Positions 24,789 through 33,952 of a DNA stretch of 64,000 nucleotides are shown here, piece after piece. Origin of the DNA: CAYNHF01 sp964397045 (GTDB taxonomy: Bacteria > Actinomycetota > Acidimicrobiia > Spongiisociales > UBA5794); contig CAYNHF010000012.1 of the NCBI GenBank assembly GCA_964397045.1, positions 10,148-74,147 on the forward strand, given 5' to 3'. The notes under the pieces were generated by a model. The model worked only from the letters and a program-made list of their open reading frames with translations. It made no database searches and was not told the origin of the DNA. Position 1 is the stretch's first letter, and every line of letters begins with the position of its first letter. A program made the translations under genes and the position numbers.

Positions 24789-25538
24789 GTGACCCCGGGC
24801 GCCCTCATCGCGCTCCTCGCCATCGGCCTGCTCGTCGGCGCATTGATTGGCGCCGTCGGGGTTGGCGGGGTGCTGCTCGTACCGGCCCTGGTGCTGGTCG
24901 GCGGTCTGGAGGTGGCAGCGGCAACGCCGGTGGCCACGATGAGCTTTTTCTTCACTGGAGTGGCAGGGACGATTGCCTACCAGCGAGCCTGCCGGATCGA
25001 TTGGTCCAGTACCCAGTGGCTGGTGTGGGCCGCCGTGCCGGGCGCGATCGCTGGAGCGCTGGCCAACATCGCGCTGCCGGGACCGGTGATCACCCTGATC
25101 GTGGCCGCCATGCTCGGTGTCGCTGCGCTGCAGGCGCTGCGCGGGATCCCGCCGGATCGCACCGGGCGGCGAGCGTTGAGCGTTGCCGCTCTCCTTGCGA
25201 TCGGGCTGGTGGTCGGCTTTGGTTCGACGCTTTCCGGTACCGGGGGCCCGGTGCTGCTCATACCCGTGCTGCTGATTGCCGGGACGGCGACCACGCTCGC
25301 CGTATCCTCGAGCCAGCCGATCCAGATCCCGATTGCCGTGTTCGGAACGGCTAGCTTCCTCCTGTATGGAGCGCTCGATTGGAAGCTGGCGATCGCGGTG
25401 GGCCTCGCACAGGGGGTCGGTACGGTGATCGGTGCCCGCCTCAGCAGCAGATTGCCGATCGTGACCCTGCGGACACTCGTCGGCTGGGCGCTTGCCCTCT
25501 CTGGCGTGATCTTCATCGTGAGAGCAATGGGCGGATGA
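24789..25538 (+). CDS. TauE/SafE-family membrane permease
   Basis: A 249-residue inner-membrane protein with about eight helices in two similar halves: the first starts LLVGALIGAVGVGGVLLVP, the second LLAIGLVVGFGSTLSGTGGPVLLIP. These glycine-rich, Pro-ended helices define the family, whose members export sulphite or sulphonates or move other small organic acids. The start is GTG 24789. Its stop overlaps the start of a D-cysteine-desulfhydrase-like gene by four bases, which supports a sulphur role, though the substrate is inferred. Confidence 0.85.
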   Translation: MTPGALIALLAIGLLVGALIGAVGVGGVLLVPALVLVGGLEVAAATPVATMSFFFTGVAGTIAYQRACRIDWSSTQWLVWAAVPGAIAGALANIALPGPVITLIVAAMLGVAALQALRGIPPDRTGRRALSVAALLAIGLVVGFGSTLSGTGGPVLLIPVLLIAGTATTLAVSSSQPIQIPIAVFGTASFLLYGALDWKLAIAVGLAQGVGTVIGARLSSRLPIVTLRTLVGWALALSGVIFIVRAMGG

Positions 25539-26596
25539 TCGGCTCCGCCCCAATGCGACCCGAGCAGCTACGCGCCGGCCTGCAGCGCTTCCCTACGGTT
25601 TCGCTGATGGAGCGACCGACTCCACTACACCGACTGGGCCGGTTGGGTGAGGTGCTTGGCATCAACCTATGGCTCAAGCGGGATGACCTCACATCGCTCG
25701 GCCTCGGCGGAGACAAACCCCGCAAGCTCGAGTACGAATTGGCGAGAGCAGTCGAAGCGGGGGCTGATGTCTTGGTGACGTGCGGCTCTGCGCAGTCGAA
25801 TCATGCTCGACTCACGGCGGCTGCAGCCAGGCATCTCGGGCTCGACGTCACCGTCGTGCTCAGCCGCGACGATCACGCCGCGGTGCAAGGCAACCTGTTG
25901 ACCGTGCACCTGATGGGGGCGGAAGTGGTGCTGGCGGATACCGCGGACCACTGGGATCTCGAAGCAGACGTCACCGCGGTTTGCGACCGACTCCGCGAGG
26001 CGGGACGGACTCCCTACTTCGTTCCGATCAGTGGAACCACCCCGCATAGCTGCCTGGGATACGTCGATGGAGCACTGGAGTTACTCGAGCAGCTCGAAGC
26101 CGCCAGCGTGATGCCGGACGTGATCGTCCTTCCGTTCGGCACCGGCGGCATCTTCACGGCATACCTGATGACGCTGCGGGCGCTCGGTCTCGCCACACGC
26201 CTCGTCGGGATCAGCGTCAATCGGCCGGAAGCGGAGTGCCTCGCAAACCTCGATCACTGGTGGAGGTCGCTCTCTGACTTGCTCGAACCGCCGTCCGGGA
26301 TCGAGCGCGGCGACCACACAATCGAAGACGGCTATGTCGGGCGGGAATATGGAGATGCCACCCCGGAATGCCTCGACGCCATCTTCCAAATGGCCTCGAC
26401 CGAGGGCATCCTGTTGGACCCCGTCTACTCCGGCAAGGTGTTCGCCGGCCTGAAGGGTCACGTTCGGGAGCAATCCATCGCGGCGGGCTCTCGCGTCGTG
26501 ATGCTCCACTCAGGTGGGGTCCCTGCCAACTTTGCGTACCACGCCGAGTGGGAGGCGTACTTGCGTGGCATCCCGGCGGATCGGCCGCCGGGATGA
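25535..26596 (+). CDS. D-cysteine desulfhydrase / ACC-deaminase-family PLP enzyme
   Basis: A 353-residue fold-II PLP enzyme. The cofactor Lys is probably K61 in GGDKPRKLEYELA, where most family members read GGNK; CGSAQSNHARLTAAAA binds substrate and PLP, and LPFGTGGIFTAY is the phosphate loop. The family degrades D-cysteine to pyruvate, sulphide and ammonia, or opens 1-aminocyclopropane-1-carboxylate. The start ATG overlaps the TauE stop by four bases. A second family member is at 39006. Which amino acid it uses cannot be told from sequence alone. Confidence 0.8.
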   Translation: MIGSAPMRPEQLRAGLQRFPTVSLMERPTPLHRLGRLGEVLGINLWLKRDDLTSLGLGGDKPRKLEYELARAVEAGADVLVTCGSAQSNHARLTAAAARHLGLDVTVVLSRDDHAAVQGNLLTVHLMGAEVVLADTADHWDLEADVTAVCDRLREAGRTPYFVPISGTTPHSCLGYVDGALELLEQLEAASVMPDVIVLPFGTGGIFTAYLMTLRALGLATRLVGISVNRPEAECLANLDHWWRSLSDLLEPPSGIERGDHTIEDGYVGREYGDATPECLDAIFQMASTEGILLDPVYSGKVFAGLKGHVREQSIAAGSRVVMLHSGGVPANFAYHAEWEAYLRGIPADRPPG

Positions 26597-26779
26597 CCTG
26601 GTAAGAAGCGCAACGCCGCTGTTCGATTCAGGTCGGGCCTTCTGCTCTCGCTCTGCGGTGAGCCGTGACCCAGGCCCGATCGGCCCCCGACGCGAGGGCG
26701 GCGGTCGGCCCCGTGAAACGCGGTGGTCCATGCGCTGGCGTACACTGCCCGCCACCAGGAATGTTGCTAGGAGTCGCTC

Positions 26780-27055
26780 TTGTATTTGATTCTCACCCTC
26801 ATTGTCGTCGGCCTCGCCGCCGGATGGATCGCGGAACGGGTCATCTACCCCGATTGGAAGGTCGACTGGACGGAGGCTTTCATCGTGGGTGTGCTCGGTT
26901 CGTTCGTCGGTGGCCTGCTGGCCAGCTTCATCGCCGGCGACGGGTTCTCGCTCAAGCCGAGCGGATTCATCGGATCCATCATCGGTGCGGTCGTCTTGCT
27001 CGCGATCTTGAAGTTCGTGCGGGGCCGGATCATGGCCTACGGGAAGGACGACTGA
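26780..27055 (+). CDS. GlsB/YeaQ/YmgE-family small membrane protein
   Basis: A 91-residue protein with three hydrophobic spans (about 2-17, 34-55, 65-83), the second and third rich in Gly, as in the transglycosylase-associated GlsB family linked to stress. The start is TTG 26780, supported by AGGAG eight bases before it. Unlike short members, it has a charged loop (IYPDWKVDW) after the first helix. It is convergent with the FAD-oxidase gene, with 12 bases between the stops. Confidence 0.78.
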   Translation: MYLILTLIVVGLAAGWIAERVIYPDWKVDWTEAFIVGVLGSFVGGLLASFIAGDGFSLKPSGFIGSIIGAVVLLAILKFVRGRIMAYGKDD

Positions 27056-27067
27056 GCCGGAGCTTCG

Positions 27068-28234
27068 TCAGATGATCCGGCCGGCGTGCTCGTACAGCGG
27101 GGTGCCGTCGAGGATCCGCTGTGCACCCAGCCGGCTGAGGTCGAGCGAGCGCGGGAGGTCCAGGATCTCCTCCGCGAGATGGCGACCGGCCGCATGACAG
27201 TGCTGGAACCCGTGTCCCGAAAAGCCGTTCGCCAGATAGAGGCCCGCCAGTTCCGGCCACTCCCCCAGAATGGCGTTGCCGTCCAGCGTGTTCACGGCGT
27301 ACAGACCCGCCCATCCACCTGTGACCTCCAGGGCGTCGAAAGCAGGGAAGTAACGGGCGAGTTCAGGCCAGATGCGATCGTAGAACCGTTGTCTGTGCAC
27401 CACGAAGTCGTATCCCACCGGATCGTCGGGCAGGGACCACGCCATGAGAAACGTGGTGCCGTGCTCTGGGATCAGGTAGAGGCCTGAAGGCACGAAGACG
27501 CTGGGCAGTGCCTCGGTGTCGATCTTCGTGTCGACAACGAACACATTGCGCATCACAGGCTCGATCGGCAGGTCGACTCCCGCAGTAGCAGCCACCGAAG
27601 CTGCCCACGCACCTGCGGAGTTGACTACGACCGGTGCAGTGAGTTGGTCCCCGGTTTCGAGTACGACCCCGGTGATGTGGCCGTGCTTCCGAGAAATCCT
27701 TTCCACCCGGGTCTCGACGAAGTGGGCACCCATTGCCCCGATCTTCCGGCGATACCCGTGAAGTACTGCGCTCGGGTCGACCGATCCGTCATCCTCCCCG
27801 AGTGTGCCACCCACCAGGAGCGGGCTCCTGAATGCGGGATACCTGGACGTGACTTCATCGTGATCGAGCCAGGAGACCCGGCATCCGAGCGTCTGCTGGA
27901 GTGTCATACCTTGCAGCGCAACGTCACGGATGGTCGCGTCGACCATGAAAAGGTTGCCCTGGTGCCTTGCCGCGACTTCGGGGCGTGACCCACCCACTTC
28001 CATGTCGTTGCCGAAGGTGGCCTCCACCTCCATCGTGAACTGTGACATCTGGATGTTTTCGATCAGGTTGAATTGGATGCGAACGTTGCCGTCCGACAGG
28101 GTCGTGGAGGCGCGAGCGTACGTCGGGTCGGGTTCCACCACGGCGATATCCAGCGAGGGCTCTGCCAGCAGCAAGTAGTAGGCGGTGGCGCACCCCATAA
28201 CTCCGCCGCCTGCGATGACAACGTCGTATCCCAT
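27068..28234 (-). CDS. FAD-dependent oxidoreductase, DAO/sarcosine-oxidase-beta-like
   Basis: A 388-residue flavoprotein. The dinucleotide motif DVVIAGGGVMG is at 4-14, with an acidic end of strand two (VVEPDP). Further marks are GSVDPSAVLHGYRR, VVNSAGAWAASVA, and a C-terminal LYLANGFSGHGFQHCHAAGR. Relatives oxidise sarcosine, proline or other secondary amines. The FAD His/Cys attachment sites seen in some members are not clear. It is read after an SDR gene with three bases between them, so they form an operon; the substrate is unknown. Confidence 0.85.
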   Translation of the reverse strand: MGYDVVIAGGGVMGCATAYYLLLAEPSLDIAVVEPDPTYARASTTLSDGNVRIQFNLIENIQMSQFTMEVEATFGNDMEVGGSRPEVAARHQGNLFMVDATIRDVALQGMTLQQTLGCRVSWLDHDEVTSRYPAFRSPLLVGGTLGEDDGSVDPSAVLHGYRRKIGAMGAHFVETRVERISRKHGHITGVVLETGDQLTAPVVVNSAGAWAASVAATAGVDLPIEPVMRNVFVVDTKIDTEALPSVFVPSGLYLIPEHGTTFLMAWSLPDDPVGYDFVVHRQRFYDRIWPELARYFPAFDALEVTGGWAGLYAVNTLDGNAILGEWPELAGLYLANGFSGHGFQHCHAAGRHLAEEILDLPRSLDLSRLGAQRILDGTPLYEHAGRII

Positions 28235-28237
28235 CCA

Positions 28238-28942
28238 TCACACCGACTTGGCGAGGCCGCCGTCAACCTTGAGATTCTGACCCGTGATGTATGAGGATTC
28301 GTCGGAGGCAAGGAATCGCACCACTTCGGCGACCTCTGTCACCGAAGCGAATCTACCCATGGGAATCCTGGCAACCAGGTCTGCAGACTCCGGGTAGCTG
28401 TCCATGAAGCCGGGGAGCACGTTGTTCATGCGGATGCCCGTCGCGGCGTACGTATCTGCGTACAGTTTGGTGAATCCGGCGAGTCCCGCACGGAGGCTGG
28501 CCGAAATCGGAAACGCAACTTCGGGCTCGAAGGCGGCATAGGTCGACACGTTGACGATGGAGCCCCCGCCACCACCCTGCAATATGGGTGTCACGATACG
28601 TGCCATCTTGACGACGTTGAGCACGACGAGATCGAGACCCTGATGCCAGTCGTCATCGGTCAATTCGAGCAGAGGTCCTTTGGGCGGATGCCCGGTATTG
28701 TTCACGACCGCGTCGATGCGGCCGTATCGATCGATGGCGAGATCGACAAGTCTCTGGAGATCCGAGGCAGCGGTGACTGAGCCGGTCACAGCTACCCCGC
28801 CGACCTCGCCTGCGATGCGTTCGGCGCCTCCCTGGTTCGATAAGAGGGCCAGTGAGTACCCGGCAGCTGCCATGGTGCGGGCGATCGCCGCCCCCAACCC
28901 TTTCCCGGCGGCGGTGACGACCGCAACTGGAGGACCCTCCAC
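28238..28942 (-). CDS. SDR-family protein lacking the usual Tyr-Lys pair
   Basis: A 234-residue Rossmann protein. The cofactor loop TAAGKGLG is at 10-17, NNTGHPP replaces NNAG, and SIVNVSTYAAF holds the catalytic Ser strand. At the active-site helix, where YxxxK is expected, it reads PISASLRAGLAGF, with no Tyr or Lys. Some FabG-like paralogues share this R-type helix. The C-terminus (GQNLKVDGGL) is normal. The start is GTG 28942 with GAGGAGAT upstream. It is co-transcribed with the FAD oxidase that follows. It may be a non-canonical reductase or a binding protein. Confidence 0.78.
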   Translation of the reverse strand: MEGPPVAVVTAAGKGLGAAIARTMAAAGYSLALLSNQGGAERIAGEVGGVAVTGSVTAASDLQRLVDLAIDRYGRIDAVVNNTGHPPKGPLLELTDDDWHQGLDLVVLNVVKMARIVTPILQGGGGGSIVNVSTYAAFEPEVAFPISASLRAGLAGFTKLYADTYAATGIRMNNVLPGFMDSYPESADLVARIPMGRFASVTEVAEVVRFLASDESSYITGQNLKVDGGLAKSV

Positions 28943-29021
28943 GACATCTCCTCAGAGCCGCGACGGGTTTGTGGCACCCGCCTGCTGCGGTGCACCCTAA
29001 ACAGCGAGCACGGCGGAGGCG

Positions 29022-29825
29022 TCAGCCCTGCGGCGGCCCCGCCGCGATGGAGGCTCGAACTTCGGCCGTGGTAGTGCCACCGTCGAAGCGCAACAGCCAC
29101 CAGGTGGCGCCGGCAGCAGCCCAGGGCGTCGGATCGACGCCTGGGTAGGCATGCAGTGCGACGTCGAAGCCGTCGAGGTCCCCCCGGACGTCGAGCACCA
29201 CGGAAAGTGCTTCAGCGAGCTGGTCGGGAGATTCGAGTTCGATGGGAAACAACCCGTCCCACCTCGCGGCACGGAGCAGCGGGCGGCGACGGGGCCAACG
29301 TGCCGCCAGCCAGATCGGGATTCGAGGGCGCTGGATCGGCCTGGGCAGAAAGCTGGTGTCGTCAACGAGGTAGTGCTCTCCCCGGTAAGTGACCTGATCG
29401 CCGGACCACAGCTGGGTGACGATATCGAGCGACTCGTCGAGCATGCCTGCTCGCCTCCGGTCGTCCATCTCTTCCCCAAATGCGGAGAGTTCGCGTCCGC
29501 TGCCATCGAGGCCAAGGCCGACGCCGAGCACCAACCGCCCCCTCGACAGGTGGTCGAGGGTTGTGGTCTGCTTGGCCACGATGTGAGGGCGGCGCCGGGC
29601 GAGTGGTGTCACCATCGGCCCGATGGTGATGCGTTCGGTCACCGCGGCGACGGCGGCTAACGCGATCCACGGGTCGGCCACGTCCGTCACCGGCGGGCGA
29701 TGACGAAGGTGATCCCACAGGAACATGCCATCCCAGCCGACGTCCTCAACCTCCCGCGCCAGCGCCATGAGGGTTGCCGGATCGGCGAGCTCGTCGAAAG
29801 GTGGGAGGGTCAATCCGTACCGCAT
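29022..29825 (-). CDS. Luciferase-like (LLM class) flavin-dependent oxidoreductase
   Basis: A 267-residue TIM-barrel oxidoreductase starting MRYGLTLPPFDEL. EVEDVGWDGMFLWDH, TERITIGPMVTPLARRRP, and LDHLSRGRLVLGVGLG follow the luciferase-like plan; relatives use FMN or F420. The C-terminal part is shorter than usual. The ATG at 29825 has TACCGT six bases before it, so the message is probably leaderless. A strong hairpin just upstream separates it from the exporter gene. Substrate unknown. Confidence 0.82.
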   Translation of the reverse strand: MRYGLTLPPFDELADPATLMALAREVEDVGWDGMFLWDHLRHRPPVTDVADPWIALAAVAAVTERITIGPMVTPLARRRPHIVAKQTTTLDHLSRGRLVLGVGLGLDGSGRELSAFGEEMDDRRRAGMLDESLDIVTQLWSGDQVTYRGEHYLVDDTSFLPRPIQRPRIPIWLAARWPRRRPLLRAARWDGLFPIELESPDQLAEALSVVLDVRGDLDGFDVALHAYPGVDPTPWAAAGATWWLLRFDGGTTTAEVRASIAAGPPQG

Positions 29826-29831
29826 CGGGGC

Positions 29832-29837
29832 ACGGTA
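29832..29837 (-). promoter_or_regulatory. -10 hexamer of a leaderless gene (LLM oxidoreductase)
   Basis: Reads TACCGT on the minus strand, six bases before ATG 29825. It lies just past the exporter gene's terminator hairpin. Confidence 0.6.
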
Positions 29838-29847
29838 GTGGCATCCG

Positions 29848-29886
29848 TTGCAGGGGCGTGGCCTTGGCAAGACCACGCCCCTGCAA
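29848..29886 (-). terminator. Strong hairpin terminator after the MMPL exporter gene
   Basis: A perfect 14-base stem: TTGCAGGGGCGTGG at 29848-29861 pairs with CCACGCCCCTGCAA at 29873-29886, with an 11-base loop. It starts three bases past the exporter stop and has no U-tract. Confidence 0.75.
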
Positions 29887-29888
29887 CC

Positions 29889-32636
29889 TCAGGCCCCGGC
29901 CGGCTCCGGCAGGGCGCCGATCAATTCGTGACCGCCGGAGTCCCGTGTCTCGGACGAAGCCTCGCGGCGCGGCGTGACCACCACGAGGAGGCTGGGGAGC
30001 ACCACCAGTGCAACGACGAGGGACATCGCCACCATCACCGCGGTCAACAGCCCGAAGGTAGCGAAGATAGGGGTTGGGGCCAGTGCCATAACGAGGAACC
30101 CGAGCACCGAGGTGAGTGCCGAAAGCACCAGCGCTCCCCCGGTTCCCTCTCCGGCTCTTCGCACCGCGATCAGGCGGTCACCGTGAGTTGCCAGTTCCTC
30201 TCGATACCGAGTGGTGAAGTGGGTGGAGAAGTCGATGCCCACCCCAACGGCGATAGCCGCGACGGTCGCGGTCACCACATTCATGCTGTAGCCCGCGAGC
30301 GCCATGAAGGCGTACACCCCGACAACCACGAATCCGATCGGCACCACAGACACAACGGCATATCGGAACGAACGCAGCATTGCCATGGCAATCACCAGCG
30401 TGAGTGCCGCTGCGATGGGAAGCGAGATCAACATCGAGTCGGTGAATGATTCGAGGCTCTCGTACTGGGTCAGAACCTCGCCGGAGACTCCTGCCGTCAG
30501 ATATGGCGCCGCGGTGGTCACCGTGAGTGCGGCGTCTTCGAGGCCGGCGCGCGCTTTCGCGATGATTGCTTTGTCGGTGTAACTGCCGATCTGAACCACG
30601 ATCGCAGTCTTCTGTGCAGAGGCACCGTCGTCTGCGAACAACGCTCCGAGTTCGGAGGCAGGAATCGCCATGGAACCATCCGGTGCTGGGATTCCGTGTT
30701 CGACGATGTGGTCGTAGACGGCGCGGATCTGGATCGCCGAGTCTGGATAACCATTCCCGTTCGCGCCTGTGAGGGCGAGCGGGAGCTGGGTGGTCACCGC
30801 GTCCGTGGCGATTGCCATCCGGACGAGATCCCCCGCATGGGGCGCGACAATGAGGGTGCCGTCGCCGTAGCGTCCCAGGCTGGCGTCTGAGCGGTCGAGG
30901 CCGGCCACCGCGGCGTCGAGAGCCACGAGCGCTTGGGGGTTGGTGAGATCGCCCTCCACCAGCACGAGGCCGCTGCCCTGGCCGCTCGATGGGTAGTGGG
31001 CCTCGGCACGTTCGATGGACTGGACGAAGGAGGTGTTCGGGGACAGGAAGTCGGTGAGGGCGAAGCCTGACTCGACGGTTGACGCGGTGAACAAGCCGAG
31101 CACACCGAGGACAAGCACGGTCGGGATCGTGACAAGACGCCATCTGGCAAGCATGCGAACGAAGCTCCCGACCGGTCTGAGACCATGACCGGCACCCCGG
31201 ATGCCAGTTTCGATCGTCTTGCCGCGGGCATGTGCGAGGCGGTTGCGGCGCCGGGTTGCCATCGCAGGAACTGCCACCAGAGCCAGCATGACAACGACGA
31301 CTGCGCCCACACCGATCATCGGTAATACGGCGGCCAGCGCCACCGCGAGGCCGGCCACAACCGCGGCGAGAAGGAACCCGATCCGATACGGCACGACGGA
31401 GGCACCCTTCAGCGGGTTGCGACCCACGAAACCTTCGAGGGCAAGGAGTCCGCGCGGGGCGAGCTGGCCGAGAATGAGGTACGCAAGGGCGATCGCGATG
31501 GCAGCTCCGAAACCGAATTCCACGATCGCCTCTGTCCCGGAGAAGGCATTCGAAATGAATGCACCCACGCTGGAAGCTGCGGCCAGCAGCATCGCTCCAA
31601 AGACTGCAGTCATGCCTGCCGGATAGGCACGGGCCGGGGTGAGCCCTGCTTCCACCTGCATCTCTCGAACGCGTCCCGTACCGTGGATGTAGAAATCGAC
31701 TCCAAAGCTGATCATTGCGATCGGGACGATGAACGCGAGAAGCATGGACCCCATCTTCAGGCCCGCGAGCGAGGCAACACCGTTGTAGGCCAGCATGGTT
31801 GCACCGAGGCCGGCGGCTACGACCACCGCAGACCAATAGGAACGATGGACGACCCCAATCAGCAGAACGATCAACGCCACCGCGAGAAAGATGAAAGGGC
31901 TCGATTGGGTGGCTGCCTCCCCGAAGGCAAGCTCTCCATCGATCGCGATCCCGATCGATTCTGTAGCCACCGCGCCGCGGCGGAACTCGGCCTGGACCTC
32001 GCGCAGCCAGAGTTCTGCCTCCTCCACATCTGAGAACGTCGCCTCGTCGTACGTGACGGTGGCGGTGAATGCAGGCGACGTCCACTCGGGCCGGCCAAGC
32101 GTCGGCAGGGTGACGGTGGCCTGCTCGGAGAGAGTGAAGACGATCTCCGAGGTCGGTGCCTCCGGTGCCAGGAGGTTACGGAGCACTGCCTTGACCTGCG
32201 GCGTGGTTGCTTCGGAGAGACCTCCCGGGAGTGACAAGTCGACCAGATTGGCGACCGACATCACTCCGGGAACTGTGGCATCGAGATCGCGATCGTACCG
32301 CTCGACCAGATGCGCTCGAGAGTCGGAGCCCCCGGTGACGCGCTCGGAGGCTTCCATCCACTCTGCCAGAGCCTCCGCCGTCATCACATCTCCGCCGTCC
32401 GCCGCCTCCACGAGGAAGTTTGCCCGGCGGATCGTGGAATCAGACTGGAGGGACGCGTCGGCACGCGCCGCGACGTCGAAGATCTCACCGGACGGATCGA
32501 AGCTGGGTTCCGATTGGTCTGCCAGTGCAGGCCCAACAACACCGAGGACGAGTACGGACATCAAAGCAACTCCGAGCACGATTCCGGCGTGACGGCTGAG
32601 CCACTCGAATGGCCGGTAGCTGGTTCTCGTGTTCAC
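29889..32636 (-). CDS. MMPL/RND-superfamily transporter
   Basis: A 915-residue inner-membrane exporter. One helix (about 17-38) is followed by a large outside domain (about 40-250), a bundle of helices (about 255-505, with the FGVDFYIHGTGR motif), a second helix at about 535, a second outside domain (about 560-735) and a final bundle ending near 890 (AIAVGVGIDFSTHFTTRYRE). The two-fold repeat and the D-F-x-x-H/T helix motifs mark the hydrophobe-exporter branch of RND, related to MmpL and HpnN. The start is GTG 32636 with GGGAGG upstream. The cargo may be a lipid or hopanoid, but this is inference. Confidence 0.85.
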   Translation of the reverse strand: MNTRTSYRPFEWLSRHAGIVLGVALMSVLVLGVVGPALADQSEPSFDPSGEIFDVAARADASLQSDSTIRRANFLVEAADGGDVMTAEALAEWMEASERVTGGSDSRAHLVERYDRDLDATVPGVMSVANLVDLSLPGGLSEATTPQVKAVLRNLLAPEAPTSEIVFTLSEQATVTLPTLGRPEWTSPAFTATVTYDEATFSDVEEAELWLREVQAEFRRGAVATESIGIAIDGELAFGEAATQSSPFIFLAVALIVLLIGVVHRSYWSAVVVAAGLGATMLAYNGVASLAGLKMGSMLLAFIVPIAMISFGVDFYIHGTGRVREMQVEAGLTPARAYPAGMTAVFGAMLLAAASSVGAFISNAFSGTEAIVEFGFGAAIAIALAYLILGQLAPRGLLALEGFVGRNPLKGASVVPYRIGFLLAAVVAGLAVALAAVLPMIGVGAVVVVMLALVAVPAMATRRRNRLAHARGKTIETGIRGAGHGLRPVGSFVRMLARWRLVTIPTVLVLGVLGLFTASTVESGFALTDFLSPNTSFVQSIERAEAHYPSSGQGSGLVLVEGDLTNPQALVALDAAVAGLDRSDASLGRYGDGTLIVAPHAGDLVRMAIATDAVTTQLPLALTGANGNGYPDSAIQIRAVYDHIVEHGIPAPDGSMAIPASELGALFADDGASAQKTAIVVQIGSYTDKAIIAKARAGLEDAALTVTTAAPYLTAGVSGEVLTQYESLESFTDSMLISLPIAAALTLVIAMAMLRSFRYAVVSVVPIGFVVVGVYAFMALAGYSMNVVTATVAAIAVGVGIDFSTHFTTRYREELATHGDRLIAVRRAGEGTGGALVLSALTSVLGFLVMALAPTPIFATFGLLTAVMVAMSLVVALVVLPSLLVVVTPRREASSETRDSGGHELIGALPEPAGA

Positions 32637-32861
32637 GGTGGTTCCCTCCCGGTGAGATGTGTCGCGCCACCAAGGGGTGGCATGAGCATCGTGCGGTCGG
32701 GTGCACGGTCGGACTATCGGGTATGCCCCTCTCACGACCCGGAGGTACCCCGAGGCGCCTTCGGGGTGGAGCCGCTCGCAGCCTGCGACCCCCCTCGGGG
32801 TCGGGATGGGGTAGGACGGGGAAGCTCGCTAGCTTGGCGTTCCCCGAGGACGCGAGGTCTC

Positions 32862-33878
32862 ATGCAGGTCGACTACTACCTCCCTCCGGCCGCCACCGCC
32901 GACGCCGTCGGGCGCGCACAACGGGCGCACCGGCTTGGCTACGACGGGTTCTTCACCGCAGAGACGTCTCACGATCCTTTTCTGCCGATTGCCGCAGCGG
33001 CCCCCCAGCAGGCTGGGTTGGACTGGGGTACCGCGATCGCGGTCGCGTTCGCACGTTCGCCGATGGTCACGGCCGTGACCGCTCGCGACCTATCAGATGC
33101 GACGCGAGGTCGCTTCCTGCTCGGGCTGGGCACTCAGGTCAAGACCCATATCACCAGGCGCTTCGGCATGGAGTGGGGTGAGCCTGCGGCTCGACTCCGG
33201 GACTACATCGGCGCGCTCCGGGCAGTGTGGGACGCCTGGGATCACGGGACCCGGCTGAGCTTCAGGGGTGACTTCTACCAGCTCACACTGATGACACCGT
33301 TCTTCGACCCCGGCCCCGCTCGACACGGTCGGATTCCGGTGTACGTGGCAGGGGTGGGCCCTCACCTCTGCCGGGTTGCCGGCCAAACTGCAGATGGCTT
33401 TCACATCCACCCGTTTCACACCACAACGTATCTGGATCGGGTCGTGCTCCCCGGCATCGCGGCAGGAGCCGCCGAAGCTGGGCGCGATCCTTCGGCCATT
33501 CAGCTCGTCTCAACGGTGTTTGTTGCCACCGGCGAGACGGAAGAACAGATGGCAAATGCACGGCACGAGATCGCGCGTCAGATCGCCTTCTACGCATCAA
33601 CCCCTTCATATCGGCCGGTACTCGAAACCCACGGGTGGGACATGGGACCAACCCTCACCGGGATGTCGAAACGAGGTGAGTGGGATGCGATGGCTGAGGT
33701 CATCAGTGACGAGGTGCTGGAGGAGATCGCGGTCGTGGCACCACTCGATCGGCTCGGCGCCTCGATTCGGGAGCGCTATGCCGATCGACTCGATCGCGTC
33801 GGCTACTACTCGCTCGGTGGAGACGCCGAACTCACGGACGCGCAGTGGAGCGAATTGATCGAGACGACCAAGGCGTGA
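32862..33878 (+). CDS. Luciferase-like F420-dependent-type oxidoreductase
   Basis: A 338-residue LLM enzyme starting MQVDYYLPPA. GYDGFFTAETSHDPF, TAIAVAFARSPMVTA, LSDATRGRFLLGLGTQVKTH and IPVYVAGVGPHLCRVAGQTADG follow the pattern of actinobacterial LLM proteins of the TIGR03617 type, thought to use F420. The upstream open frame is not conserved; ATG 32862 follows GAGGTCTC. It is divergent from the exporter. The substrate is unknown. Confidence 0.82.
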   Translation: MQVDYYLPPAATADAVGRAQRAHRLGYDGFFTAETSHDPFLPIAAAAPQQAGLDWGTAIAVAFARSPMVTAVTARDLSDATRGRFLLGLGTQVKTHITRRFGMEWGEPAARLRDYIGALRAVWDAWDHGTRLSFRGDFYQLTLMTPFFDPGPARHGRIPVYVAGVGPHLCRVAGQTADGFHIHPFHTTTYLDRVVLPGIAAGAAEAGRDPSAIQLVSTVFVATGETEEQMANARHEIARQIAFYASTPSYRPVLETHGWDMGPTLTGMSKRGEWDAMAEVISDEVLEEIAVVAPLDRLGASIRERYADRLDRVGYYSLGGDAELTDAQWSELIETTKA

Positions 33879-33952
33879 GGCCCGTCCGTTCGATCCGTTG
33901 CAGGGGTATCCGGGAGACGCCGGCCAGAGCTCACCACCATCCTGAGGTGTGG

